Below, piece after piece: positions 8,406 through 16,643 of a stretch of DNA of 64,000 bases (position 1 is the stretch's first letter; every line of letters starts with the position of its first letter). The notes beneath the pieces were generated by a model. The model did no database searches and was not told the origin of the DNA. It worked only from the letters and a program-made list of their open reading frames with translations. The DNA is from Lewinellaceae bacterium (GTDB taxonomy: Bacteria > Bacteroidota > Bacteroidia > Chitinophagales > Saprospiraceae): contig JACJYR010000003.1 in assembly GCA_020636005.1 (NCBI GenBank), positions 186,001 through 250,000 on the forward strand, written 5' to 3'. The translations under genes were made by a program, and so were the position numbers.

Positions 8406-8963
8406 ATGGGAGACTACGACCAATACCATAAATTATACAAAAAAGCCGCCCATATAAAGTTAGTATTAACAGATTGTGACGGCGTATTGACAGACAATGG
8501 CGTCTATTTCAGCGCAGTGGGGGAGGAGATGAAGAGATTCTCCATTCGGGACGGCATGGGCGTAGAACGTTTGCGCAACCTGGCCAAGGTGGAGGTTGGC
8601 ATTGTTACGGGCGAGAACTCCATGCCTGTCATTCGCCGGGCGGCAAAATTGAACATCACCGAACTGCACCTGCATTCCAAAGACAAAGTACGGACGCTCC
8701 TTTCCATCCTCGATCAAACCAACTTGAGTGCGCACGAGGTAGCCTTCATCGGCGACGATGTGAATGATATTCCAGTTATGGAAATGGTGGGGCTGTCAGC
8801 TTGCCCGGGCGATGGGATGTACGATGCAAAGCAAGTGTCCGATTACGTTTGCCATGCCAAGGGCGGGCACGGCGCATTCCGGGAATTCGCAGAATTCATT
8901 ATAGAGGCTAAAAAGCGGGCAGTATTCGAAAAAGCTGATGCCCAAGAAGCTGTTCAATCTTAA
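8406..8963 (+). CDS. KdsC-type HAD phosphatase (nonulosonate/KDO 8-phosphate family)
   Basis: A 185-aa C0-type HAD hydrolase. Motif I is D23-x-D25 (LTDCDGVLTDNG), the conserved SIRDGMG lies at 46-52, Ser/Thr motif II is IVTGE, Lys94 precedes the C-terminal half, and GDDVND at 116-121 binds magnesium. These are hallmarks of KDO-8-phosphate phosphatase and of the related phosphatases that finish nonulosonic acid synthesis. Placed just before neuB, it probably removes the phosphate from the NeuB product, as in 9-phosphate sialic or KDN pathways. True KDO-8-P phosphatase cannot be excluded. Confidence 0.85.
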   Translation: MGDYDQYHKLYKKAAHIKLVLTDCDGVLTDNGVYFSAVGEEMKRFSIRDGMGVERLRNLAKVEVGIVTGENSMPVIRRAAKLNITELHLHSKDKVRTLLSILDQTNLSAHEVAFIGDDVNDIPVMEMVGLSACPGDGMYDAKQVSDYVCHAKGGHGAFREFAEFIIEAKKRAVFEKADAQEAVQS

Positions 8964-9078
8964 AATAATCGAGGCGAAATGTTGCCAGAAAACAGAAGTG
9001 GGAAAGCCATGATTAGTCTGCGCTGTGTGGCCCCGCTTCCCGCTTCTCGCCCCTTGCGTCTCACACAATAACCCACTT

Positions 9079-9966
9079 ATGATTACCCTTTCCTCCGGCA
9101 AGCAAATCGGTACCGACTGTCCTACCTACATCATCGCCGAAATCGGCATCAACCACAACGGCTCATTGGACATTGCCAAACAGCTCATCCAGGAGGCTGC
9201 CACAGCAGGTTGCGATGCCGTCAAATTTCAAAAGCGCACCCCCGTGCTATGCGTACCACGGGAGCAATGGCACCAAAAACGGGATACCCCCTGGGGTCGC
9301 ATCACCTACATGCAGTACCGCCACAAAGTGGAATTCGGCTACGAGGAATTTGCCGAAATAGACAGCTACTGCAAGGAATTGGGCATTGATTGGTTCGCCT
9401 CCTGCTGGGATGAACCTTCGGTGGATTTTATCGAAAAATTTGACCCGCCAGTTTATAAAGCCGCTTCTGCATCTTTGACCGACCATGCGTTGTTGGCCAA
9501 AATGAAAAGCACCGGCAAGCCGCTTATGCTGTCCACCGGCATGTCACAAGTTGAGGAAATTTTTGCTGCTGTGGATGCCATTGGCCTTGACAATGTGTTG
9601 ATTGCGCACTCCACTTCTGCCTACCCTTGCCCGCTGCACGAATTGAACCTCCGCATGATCCACACGCTGGGCGACTATTTTCCTGCAACACCCATCGGCT
9701 ATTCCGGCCATGAAACTGGCTTGGCCACCACAGTAGCTGCCGTGGCTATGGGTGCATGTTTCGTAGAGCGCCATTTCACCCTCGACCGGGCCATGTGGGG
9801 CAGCGATCAGGCCGCCAGTGTGGAGCCTGTCGGCATGAGAAGGCTGGTCTCCGACATCCGGTCGGTGGAAGAGGCCAAGGGCGACGGCGTGAAAAAAGTC
9901 TATGACAGCGAGATGGGCGCCCTCAGCAAATTGCGCCGTGTGAAAGCTGAACCTGCATTGGCTTAG
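9079..9966 (+). CDS. neuB: N-acetylneuraminate/nonulosonate synthase family (NeuB/SpsE-like)
   Basis: TIM-barrel synthase that condenses phosphoenolpyruvate with an amino-hexose (or its 6-phosphate) to give a nonulosonic acid. Seen: AEIGINHNGSLDIA, AGCDAVKFQKR, STGMS, IAHSTSAYP, GYSGHETG and ERHFTLDR, the canonical NeuB blocks. The ATG at 9079 follows directly on a short gap after the phosphatase gene. At 295 aa it lacks the C-terminal SAF (antifreeze-like) domain of about 60 residues carried by standard NeuB; the frame ends in a clean stop with no matching sequence downstream. With the SpsF-like domain and KdsC-like phosphatase it defines a surface nonulosonic acid pathway. Confidence 0.88.
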   Translation: MITLSSGKQIGTDCPTYIIAEIGINHNGSLDIAKQLIQEAATAGCDAVKFQKRTPVLCVPREQWHQKRDTPWGRITYMQYRHKVEFGYEEFAEIDSYCKELGIDWFASCWDEPSVDFIEKFDPPVYKAASASLTDHALLAKMKSTGKPLMLSTGMSQVEEIFAAVDAIGLDNVLIAHSTSAYPCPLHELNLRMIHTLGDYFPATPIGYSGHETGLATTVAAVAMGACFVERHFTLDRAMWGSDQAASVEPVGMRRLVSDIRSVEEAKGDGVKKVYDSEMGALSKLRRVKAEPALA

Positions 9967-10101
9967 AAAGGGATCCACAGCAGCTTCATCCGTAGCCCTA
10001 ACCAACGGAAAATAACTCCTTGCCTAAGTTTTAATACGGCGGCTTTCGTTGCCTAATGACTTATAGGATTTAGCCAAAATTAATCCTGCCTGCCAAAAAA
10101 A

Positions 10102-10123
10102 AGCCTGGAAAAACTTCCAGGCT
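10102..10123 (-). terminator. Intrinsic terminator
   Basis: AGCCTGGAA and TTCCAGGCT form a 9-bp stem with a 4-nt loop; on the minus strand it is followed by a run of eight T. It lies 47 bp after the HHH gene stop. Confidence 0.8.
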
Positions 10124-10169
10124 ATGCAGTTCGAGTAACTACCAAAAGGGACGAAGTATTCAACAAAAT

Positions 10170-10481
10170 TTATTCTTCTTCGCCAGGGTCGGAGGCCATA
10201 CGGATGCGGCCGCCTTGCAAATCCTGTTGCCAGGTTGCCAATGTGTCCCATTGGCCCGCGCTGGCGAGGGATGCCTGCTTTGCCCAGGTGGCGGGATCAC
10301 GGAAGGCGTATTGGGCGCCGGCATTGGAGAGGATTTCCTTAATTTTTACGGCGGGTGTGGTGGATAGCTCGGCAAAGGTGGAGATGCCAGCTTCATTCAA
10401 AATTTCGGCCACGGCTGGGCCGATGCCTTCGATTTTTGTCAAATCGTCGGCCACAACGGTTGTCTCATCAAATAAGCTCAT
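10170..10481 (-). CDS. Small helix-hairpin-helix domain protein
   Basis: A 103-aa acidic protein. Residues about 12-45 (DDLTKIEGIGPAVAEILNEA) are a classic (HhH)2/Fen1-like DNA-binding hairpin of the type annotated as predicted 5' DNA nuclease or flap-endonuclease-1-like domain; the rest (FRDPATWAKQASLASAGQWD) is conserved in these small Bacteroidota proteins. No nuclease active site is visible, so DNA binding is the supportable role. It is monocistronic with a strong terminator. Confidence 0.75.
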   Translation of the reverse strand: MSLFDETTVVADDLTKIEGIGPAVAEILNEAGISTFAELSTTPAVKIKEILSNAGAQYAFRDPATWAKQASLASAGQWDTLATWQQDLQGGRIRMASDPGEEE

Positions 10482-10630
10482 TCGGAAAGAAATTTTAATG
10501 GTGAATTAGATCCGCTTGAAGTAGGCAAAACGGGAAGCTGGCAACTTGCAAGAACGTAAATGTCATACCTTCCAAATCTTCTACTTTTAACAGAATCCGA
10601 AGGTAATCTCCGACTATTTTTGTTGGTACG

Positions 10631-10647
10631 GGTTAAGGTGGGATTAA
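10631..10647 (-). promoter_or_regulatory. TTAATC/TTAACC pair at 11-bp spacing
   Basis: On the minus strand TTAATC and TTAACC are 11 bp apart, about 150 bp before the HHH gene. Only two repeats and a target without a phosphorus role: a useful caution that this motif may occur outside the proposed regulon. Confidence 0.3.
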
Positions 10648-10701
10648 CTTAAAGCTAAATATTTGGTGCCGGGTGATGTTTGAAATGAGTTAGGTTTTTG
10701 A

Positions 10702-12384
10702 TTACTTCCCAGCACTGCCCGCACTCATATTTCCACCAGCAAGCACTGGTACGCTGACTGCTTTCACCACCTCTTTTCCGCCAACAAATTCCCCTGCCCG
10801 CCGCTCCAAAATAGTATCCACAAAATGCCATTCACCCACAGCTTCGGTGGGGGTAAGCGTGAGCAACAGGTAGCCATGATGGGTCAGGTCGAGGAAGCGG
10901 AGATGGGGGTTGACGGATTTCTTGCTGAACATTTTTGCCATCCAACGCACCGTTTTCGGGCCTTTGTATTCGTCAAAATTGGCAGAGGTGACGCTGGGCG
11001 TGGCGAACTCATGCGCCACGATGTTGCGGGAGCGCTTCCGCTTGTATTTTTTAAAATCCCTGGGGATGTCAAATGACCAGGAAGAATGTGTGTCGCCCGT
11101 GATAAAAAGCGTATTTCGAAGGTCGTTTTCAAACAAAAAATCCTTGATAGCCTGTCGTTCAGGGGCATATCCATCCCAGGCATCGTAGTTGAAGAAAATC
11201 TTTGGGAAAACAGGCAGTACGTTCAATTCTGCAAAAAGCACTTGGTTGCCGATAATCTTCCAGGTGGCTTGTGAGTTTTTCATTCCCTTTTTCAACCACT
11301 CCAATTGTTCCTTGCCAAGCATCGTGCGGGTCTCGTCGTGCTTCGCCCGGTGGCGGCTGGTTTCCGGGGCCGAGCGGCCGGCCACCCTTTCATCCAGCAT
11401 AAAAAGATCGGCCAGGCCCCCAAACGAAAACTGCCGGTACACGGTCTTTCCCTCCCGCACCGGCAGCCATTTATAGTAGGCTTGCGTAGCGGCGTTCTTT
11501 CGCAGGGCGAAACCACCCTCCTTTTCAGGCTGGTGGTTTTCGGCCCCTTCAGCGTAGGCGTTATTGGCTATTTCATGGTCGTCCCACACGCAGATAAAAG
11601 GGTGCATTTGATGGGCAGCCCTCAGGTCGGGGTCGAGGCGGTATTGGGCATAGCGGGTTCGGTAATCCTGCAGGGTGGTGATTTCTTTGGCAGGCAAATG
11701 GGAGCGGTGCAACGACGTGTCGCCATATTCTCCTGGTCCATATTCATAAATATAATCCCCCAAATGCACCACAGCATCCAGGTCGGGAATTTCGGCGATG
11801 CGGGCAAAGCCATTGAAGTAGCCCGCTTCATAATTATTGCAACTGACTACGGCCAGCCGCAACTGTGGTTGTTGCAGTCCGTTCGTTGGTTTGTTTTGGT
11901 TTTTGGTAAAAAAGGGTGCAGGGTTTTCATTTGGGCGGTATGTTTTGGCGGCGGTTTTTGTCCTACCCACGATGGACGTTTCACCAAAAGCCTTGAACCG
12001 ATAGCAATAATGGGTATTTGGCAGCAAGCCCCCAACGTCCACTTTCACCGTAAAGTCTTTTTTGGCAGAAGTTTGTGCCGAGCCGCTTGCTTCAATATGG
12101 GCAAAGCTTTCGTCCAGCGCCATTTCCCAGGCAACTTCGATATTTTCGGTGGCCCCGTTTCCACCTATCTTGGGACTATGGGGGGTGACCCTTGTCCACA
12201 AGATGACCGCATCCGGCAGCGGGTCACCCGAAGCTACGCCGTGGTAGAATGGCCAAAGTGCAGGGTCGAAAAGTGCAGCAGTCCCATCGTCGGGGAGTAA
12301 AAAAGTTGGGTGAGTATTTTGAGCCTTTGTTTTTGGAAAATACGCCGAAAGCGTAATCAGTATCAGTAATGCAAGACGGCTCAT
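10702..12384 (-). CDS. PhoD-type alkaline phosphatase D family protein
   Basis: Exported calcium/iron-dependent phosphodiesterase/phosphomonoesterase of the PhoD family, 560 aa, with an N-terminal Sec-like signal (MSRLALLILITLSAY). Seen: GVASGDPLPDAVILWTRV at 49-66 (N-terminal PhoD domain), SCNNYE at 181-186, HLGDYIYEYG at 207-216, WDDHEIANN at 267-275, FITGDTHSSW further on, and HGYLLL near the C-terminus. Metal-ligand aspartates and histidines appear intact. It would release phosphate from organophosphate esters outside the cytoplasm. It is transcribed away from the DUF5690 gene side; a pair of 11-bp-spaced repeats lies upstream. A C-terminal fragment of a paralogue survives near 59.3 kb. 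Confidence 0.88.
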   Translation of the reverse strand: MSRLALLILITLSAYFPKTKAQNTHPTFLLPDDGTAALFDPALWPFYHGVASGDPLPDAVILWTRVTPHSPKIGGNGATENIEVAWEMALDESFAHIEASGSAQTSAKKDFTVKVDVGGLLPNTHYCYRFKAFGETSIVGRTKTAAKTYRPNENPAPFFTKNQNKPTNGLQQPQLRLAVVSCNNYEAGYFNGFARIAEIPDLDAVVHLGDYIYEYGPGEYGDTSLHRSHLPAKEITTLQDYRTRYAQYRLDPDLRAAHQMHPFICVWDDHEIANNAYAEGAENHQPEKEGGFALRKNAATQAYYKWLPVREGKTVYRQFSFGGLADLFMLDERVAGRSAPETSRHRAKHDETRTMLGKEQLEWLKKGMKNSQATWKIIGNQVLFAELNVLPVFPKIFFNYDAWDGYAPERQAIKDFLFENDLRNTLFITGDTHSSWSFDIPRDFKKYKRKRSRNIVAHEFATPSVTSANFDEYKGPKTVRWMAKMFSKKSVNPHLRFLDLTHHGYLLLTLTPTEAVGEWHFVDTILERRAGEFVGGKEVVKAVSVPVLAGGNMSAGSAGK

Positions 12385-12458
12385 AATAAGTCTGTTTGCT
12401 TAGGATTAAAAACCTGCTGCAAAAGACGCCGCCTTATTATAATTCTGGGTCAATATGT

Positions 12459-12475
12459 ATTTAACTTTTTGTGAA
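12459..12475 (-). promoter_or_regulatory. Candidate Pho-box-like repeat before the PhoD gene
   Basis: On the minus strand TTCACA and TTAAAT start 11 bp apart, 75-90 bp before the PhoD start. The same pair (TTCACG, TTAAAT) occurs at the same spacing before SusC. Confidence 0.35.
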
Positions 12476-12521
12476 TCATGACATAGATATGTTAAATTGA
12501 CTTATTTTTCTCAAAAGCTGA

Positions 12522-13829
12522 TTATGCCTCAAGTGAATACCCGGAATTTGTAACGGCGTCATTTTTTCTGTTTGCCTTTTTACCGAAATAAAAAATAACA
12601 CCCAACATCAACAAGCTTCCTCCTATAGCCAATAGATAGCTCGCCCTGCCAAAAAACTCCAGCCAGGTGAGCGATGCCTGGCCCAAATCCTTCCACAGCA
12701 ACACCAGCACCGATCCGAGGTAGCCAAAGGCATCAGCCACATAAATCAGAAAGCCAGCATTGCTTTTGTAGCGAAAGGCGGCTATCATACGGTCGAAAAG
12801 GATACAGTTGAACGGCACGTAGGCGATATACAAACCCAGCCCCACCAGCACCATCCAAACTGCCCCGTTCATGGCATGGGCATGGAAGAGCAGGGTGCTG
12901 CCACCAATGAGCAGCGCCCCGCCCAACACCAGCCAGAAATAGACTTGCAAAGCTTTCGTATTGTTTTTGATAAACATCGTGCTGCCCATCATGGCCAGCA
13001 CCAAAACGGCGATGGGGATTTCGGATACTGTGAATATGTAGGGCGTATCGCCGAAGCCCAGGGCCGACCAGATTTCGGCGGCGAAGTTGTCCCGGAAATC
13101 ACGGTAGGCCGTCAGCAGCACATAAAAAGAGATGAGCAGCACCAGCCCCGGCGCAAAACGGCGGAACAATGCCTTTCGCTCCGCTCCGGTCATCGGCTTG
13201 CGCTCGGTGCGCAGGGCAATGTCTTCGGCAGTGGGTGGTGGTATTTGTTCCAACAAAAAAGCAAACAGCAGCAGTGGCAACACAAACAAGGAACCCGTAA
13301 CTGCTGGCATCCAAAACTCACTGACGCCCCCATGCAGCAGCAGCCACTTCCCCACCGACTTTACCGCCCCGGAGGAGACAATGAAACTGGCGCTCAGCCC
13401 CGCACCCAGTATCTCAGAGGTGCGCCGCCCTTCCAGATAGCTGAACACAATGCCCCAAATCATGCCCAGCGGCAATCCGTTGAAAAACAGTAGAAAGACG
13501 TTCCAAGGTGCTGGCACCACGGCGAACAGCACCAGCGCCACCTCCGCCAGCAGTATCAGTCCCACGAGCAGGAATGCCCGCCCCGATTGTTTCATCTCCG
13601 AAATGATTTTGATGCCCCAAAACTTGGACACCGCATACCCGAGTACCTGCAAAATGACCAGGGCACTCTTGTAGGTGAGTTCGTTGCCCCAAAAGCCCAC
13701 GTCGCCAAAGGTGGCCGCCGTGAACGGCTTGCGGAAGGCATACATGCAGAAATAGGTGCCAAAAGCGGCAGCAGTGGCATAGAGGGAAAATACGACGGGG
13801 CTTGCATGCGTGAGGCGGTTTTTTAGCAT
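12522..13829 (-). CDS. DUF5690 family MFS-like transporter
   Basis: A 435-aa polytopic protein with about 12 membrane segments. The start MYAFRKPFTAATF (after FGTYFCMYAFRKPF) and GLPLGMIWGIVFSYLEGR identify the Bacteroidota DUF5690 family, an MFS-fold group recalling organophosphate antiporters (GlpT/UhpT side of the superfamily). The ATG at 13829 is preferred to a TTG six codons upstream. The strongest triple 11-bp repeat in the window lies about 45 bp upstream, so it probably belongs to the same regulon as the phosphatases. Import of an organophosphate, phosphonate or related anion is an inference from context only. Confidence 0.75.
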   Translation of the reverse strand: MLKNRLTHASPVVFSLYATAAAFGTYFCMYAFRKPFTAATFGDVGFWGNELTYKSALVILQVLGYAVSKFWGIKIISEMKQSGRAFLLVGLILLAEVALVLFAVVPAPWNVFLLFFNGLPLGMIWGIVFSYLEGRRTSEILGAGLSASFIVSSGAVKSVGKWLLLHGGVSEFWMPAVTGSLFVLPLLLFAFLLEQIPPPTAEDIALRTERKPMTGAERKALFRRFAPGLVLLISFYVLLTAYRDFRDNFAAEIWSALGFGDTPYIFTVSEIPIAVLVLAMMGSTMFIKNNTKALQVYFWLVLGGALLIGGSTLLFHAHAMNGAVWMVLVGLGLYIAYVPFNCILFDRMIAAFRYKSNAGFLIYVADAFGYLGSVLVLLWKDLGQASLTWLEFFGRASYLLAIGGSLLMLGVIFYFGKKANRKNDAVTNSGYSLEA

Positions 13830-13871
13830 GGCAGATTTTTCGGCCAAGCTATCGCCGGGGTTTGTGGGGAG

Positions 13872-13899
13872 GGTTAAAAGGGGGTTATGTTTGGGTTAA
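13872..13899 (-). promoter_or_regulatory. Strong Pho-box-like triple repeat
   Basis: Minus strand reads TTAACC, ATAACC, TTAACC at exact 11-bp steps, each separated by 5 bp. This is the best-conserved copy and close to the cyanobacterial SphR consensus (CTTAACCT at 11-bp steps). It directly precedes the DUF5690 gene. Confidence 0.65.
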
Positions 13900-14024
13900 G
13901 GATTTGGGGGCGTGGTAAGCGTTTCCGCACTTCTTCTTCAACAACAATCGGCAATCATGTAATTGGGAATCCTCAATTGGGAAAATGGGCTGTCATTCTG
14001 CAAGTCCCGCTGCGCGAACGTTTA

Positions 14025-14081
14025 GTATATGAAGCGTAGCGACCGAATGGGAGCTATGATTTCATATACACTGTTAGCAAC
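14025..14081. repeat. Left cassette-end hairpin with GTTAGCAAC
   Basis: GTATATGAAGCGTAGC (14025-14040) pairs with GCTATGATTTCATATAC (14053-14069) apart from a small internal bulge, then GTTAGCAAC at 14073-14081. The same nonamer occurs inverted at 15819-15827, just beyond the other end of the AT-rich gene. The structure recalls recombination sites of gene cassettes but does not match the strict attC consensus. Confidence 0.6.
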
Positions 14082-14101
14082 TTTCTTTTTTATACAATAG
14101 G

Positions 14102-15799
14102 TCAACTTAATATTATTTTTGAGAGTTCTTCCAAAGTACAAACTCGAGGGATTCCATTGATCAATCCATATTTATCGATTGGATGAATATACTCTTGTTC
14201 TGGCATACAAACAATCCAAAATAGTTCATTATATTCAGGAACATCATCCAGCAATCCGTCTCTAAAACATTTCTGTAATAAATCAAAACTTCGTTTTACC
14301 TGATATACCGAGTTATTAATTTTTCCTGTCCGACTTACAACTTCCGTTCTATACCCATTCCAAAAATCTCGATTCTTAGCATAAGCCTTTGCTTCAATTA
14401 GATATAATTTCGAATTGTAATAAAAGAGCAAATCAATTTCAAAATTTTGATCCTTGTATTTGAGTAGCTTGTTAAAAAATATTGTTTGAAGATTTGGAAT
14501 TTCACTTTCTATATACGACTTGATGGTTAGAGTAAATCGATCACCATGTTGAGAGCTGAACCAATTCTTTGAGTTTTCAATTAATGTTCTTATAAAATCA
14601 TAGAAGTATTGAAGATCCCAATAGCAAGTATTGTCTTGATTTAGAAAAATCACTGGAGGATTGGTGATATCAAGAATGCCAATCTTTTCCATCTTAGATT
14701 TGTCCAATAGAAAAGTGTTGAAGAAATCTGAAATGAGTTCGTCCTCACTTTTTTCAGTGCCAATTAATGGATGTTTTTTTATTTTGGATAATTCAGATTT
14801 GAATCTATCTAGATTAAAACTCAAATAAGCGGTATGACAAATGCTAAAGAAGAAGGATAGTCGATGTATATCCTCACTTTTTGTCAAATCGGCATCAATT
14901 TGAATGCCATTTTCTTTATAACTTATTTGATGAAAGGGAATAGTTCCAATTATATTTTGACTTAATGCAAAAAAAGTTTGTACAATCGATTCAACATCAA
15001 TGCCATACAAGTCTTTTATAGCTTCACGATATGGATTAAGGTAATATAGAATGCCCTTAACGCTAGTCGATGAGATATAACGATTAAAGAATAGGGTTAA
15101 ATCTGCTTTAGGTAAATACACTGCTTTCCTGTTTTTCAAATCTTGCAGAAAGATTAAGTCATGTTTTTCTTTTGATACTAAATGAGGATTTCCTGTCTCA
15201 CCTAAAATAAAATTGCTAGGCCTTCTTGATTCATAAGCATTAACACTCTCTATTATTTTGGGGTCTGGAATTAAGTATAATGAAATGTCATCAAGTACCA
15301 TCACTTTCAATCCCTTGCCAACCCATCGTTGTTTGTAAGTTAAATCACCAAGGCAATTACTATAGCAAGCTACTCTCAAGCAATCGAATAAAAAGTCATT
15401 AGTAAAGGCGAATTCTATTCCTTTAGTTTCATAAGTTTTACCATCCTGAAACCCTCTATTCCAAGGGTTTTCTTTTACAGCCCATTTTAACGCAGATAGA
15501 ATACTATAGTATTGCCAAATTGGATTTGGAAAGGCATTACTTGGAAATCTTCTAATAATTACGTACCACATTTCGAGAGCGTAATTATTTAGAAGTTGTT
15601 TCAATTCTTTGATAGCAATTTCTTTGCTTTCATGGATGGTTATTTCGGATGTTCTTATGGTTAACTTTTGACCGGAGAATTTCTGAAATGGTTGATAAAT
15701 CTGATTTGATACGAATAGTTTGATCTTTTCAAATTCTTCAACATTCTGCTCAACGAAAGTTTCAATGTGATAAGTGATTTTATCAAATGGATAACCCAT
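14102..15799 (-). CDS. Unknown AT-rich protein with PD-(D/E)XK-like nuclease C-terminus
   Basis: A 565-aa soluble protein not assigned to a named family. Near the C-terminus NFEIDLLFYYNSKLYLIEAKAY gives D456-(12)-E469-x-K471 on two beta strands, the core of PD-(D/E)XK nucleases (restriction- and NERD-like), followed by a helix with YQVKRSFDLL. The first 440 residues show no motif I can name, only mixed alpha/beta stretches rich in Phe, Tyr and Ile. Base composition is strikingly AT-rich compared with both neighbours, and two hairpins sharing inverted GTTAGCAAC frame the gene. Together this suggests a horizontally acquired single-gene cassette, possibly a phage-defence or restriction factor. 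The function is inferred and unproven. Confidence 0.6.
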   Translation of the reverse strand: MGYPFDKITYHIETFVEQNVEEFEKIKLFVSNQIYQPFQKFSGQKLTIRTSEITIHESKEIAIKELKQLLNNYALEMWYVIIRRFPSNAFPNPIWQYYSILSALKWAVKENPWNRGFQDGKTYETKGIEFAFTNDFLFDCLRVACYSNCLGDLTYKQRWVGKGLKVMVLDDISLYLIPDPKIIESVNAYESRRPSNFILGETGNPHLVSKEKHDLIFLQDLKNRKAVYLPKADLTLFFNRYISSTSVKGILYYLNPYREAIKDLYGIDVESIVQTFFALSQNIIGTIPFHQISYKENGIQIDADLTKSEDIHRLSFFFSICHTAYLSFNLDRFKSELSKIKKHPLIGTEKSEDELISDFFNTFLLDKSKMEKIGILDITNPPVIFLNQDNTCYWDLQYFYDFIRTLIENSKNWFSSQHGDRFTLTIKSYIESEIPNLQTIFFNKLLKYKDQNFEIDLLFYYNSKLYLIEAKAYAKNRDFWNGYRTEVVSRTGKINNSVYQVKRSFDLLQKCFRDGLLDDVPEYNELFWIVCMPEQEYIHPIDKYGLINGIPRVCTLEELSKIILS

Positions 15800-15818
15800 A
15801 TTTACTCTGGTTTAGATT

Positions 15819-15858
15819 GTTGCTAACTACTGGATACGCGTAACTGTTCCGCGTATCC
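15819..15858. repeat. Right cassette-end hairpin with inverted GTTAGCAAC
   Basis: GTTGCTAAC (15819-15827) is the reverse complement of the left nonamer. A perfect 9-bp stem follows, GGATACGCG (15832-15840) with CGCGTATCC (15850-15858). AACTGTTCCGC occurs within it and again at about 15867. Confidence 0.6.
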
Positions 15859-15947
15859 CGTCATTACAACTGTTCCGCATTTTATGTCTCAAATGTATAA
15901 AGAAAATGAAAATCAGCACGTTGCACTGACTTTTTCCTTCCAAATCC

Positions 15948-16433
15948 TCACGCCCTAAAAATCTCATCCATCGGCACCTTCACATCCAGGTTCGGATCAT
16001 GCAGTTCATCGCCGTGGGAATAGACCTTGAATTGGTTGGGAGCGGTAAAAACATAGATGCTTTTCAAAGTAGGCAACACGACCCAGCAGGATTTGACGCC
16101 AAAGGAGAAGTAGTCGTTGGTTTTGTCCAGCAAGGTTTGCAGTATTTGGGTAGGCGAGAGGATTTCAATCGTGGCGAAGGGCGGTTCTGTTCGTTTGATT
16201 TCGTCCTGCGAAAAATCAATGGGTTCTATTTCACAGATGGCGATATCGGGCGTTGTTTTCTCGTCAGGCGTATCAAGGGTCAGTTCGGGAAGGGCTTCAT
16301 ATTTATCACGGTAATGCGTTAGAAAGTAAAACAGCAAGCGCTGAGTGAGGACGGAGTGTAGTTTGCTCGGCATAGGTTTTCCACGTTCAGTTTCGTAATC
16401 TTCTGTTATCAATGTTTCTGATCCTACATTCAT
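15948..16433 (-). CDS. Uma2 family (DUF820) putative endonuclease
   Basis: A 161-aa protein of the Uma2/DUF820 restriction-endonuclease-like superfamily. Seen: an N-terminal helix region (SKLHSVLTQRLLFYFL), LTLDTPDEKTTPDIAI, then EPPFATIEILSPTQ, with the Asp-(n)-Glu arrangement expected of the nuclease fold. The final Lys is replaced by Ser-Pro, as is common in the family. The ATG at 16433 is chosen because upstream codons encode an unlikely Cys-rich leader. Biological role in this family is not established. It lies next to the AT-rich nuclease-like gene. Confidence 0.75.
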   Translation of the reverse strand: MNVGSETLITEDYETERGKPMPSKLHSVLTQRLLFYFLTHYRDKYEALPELTLDTPDEKTTPDIAICEIEPIDFSQDEIKRTEPPFATIEILSPTQILQTLLDKTNDYFSFGVKSCWVVLPTLKSIYVFTAPNQFKVYSHGDELHDPNLDVKVPMDEIFRA

Positions 16434-16490
16434 CTTGAAAGAGTTTTGACAAAAATAACCTTTTTCACAGAATAATACATTTAGGATTAG

Positions 16491-16521
16491 ACATCGGGGA
16501 GGTTCGCAACCTCGCCGATGT
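16491..16521. repeat. Hairpin in the divergent intergenic region
   Basis: ACATCGGGGAGGTT and AACCTCGCCGATGT are reverse complements with one mismatch and a 3-nt loop. It lies between the Uma2 gene and the Pho-box-like repeats of the phosphatase gene; it may insulate the two divergent units. Confidence 0.6.
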
Positions 16522-16543
16522 TGGGCCCCCACGCAAACCCTCC

Positions 16544-16572
16544 TTTAACTTTCCATTACCTTTCCGTAAACC
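16544..16572 (+). promoter_or_regulatory. Candidate Pho-box-like triple repeat
   Basis: TTTAACT, ATTACCT and GTAAACC start at 16544, 16555 and 16566, an exact 11-bp period with TTCC in both spacers. It lies about 70 bp before the secreted phosphatase start. TACTTTCG at about 16597 could be the -7 element. Confidence 0.5.
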
Positions 16573-16643
16573 CTCTATTCCACTGGTTGACAGTCTTACT
16601 TTCGCCCATGTTTCAAAACCTGGTTTCAACAAAAATTTACAAC

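Noticed and set aside
11305..12300. 331-codon plus-strand frame
   Set aside because: Lies opposite the PhoD gene, whose catalytic motifs are clear; no start context or homology.
14025..15858. Strict integron attC sites at the AT-rich gene
   Set aside because: GTTAGCAAC does not fit the GTTRRRY/RYYYAAC core and the two sites are inverted rather than direct; kept only as cassette-like hairpins.
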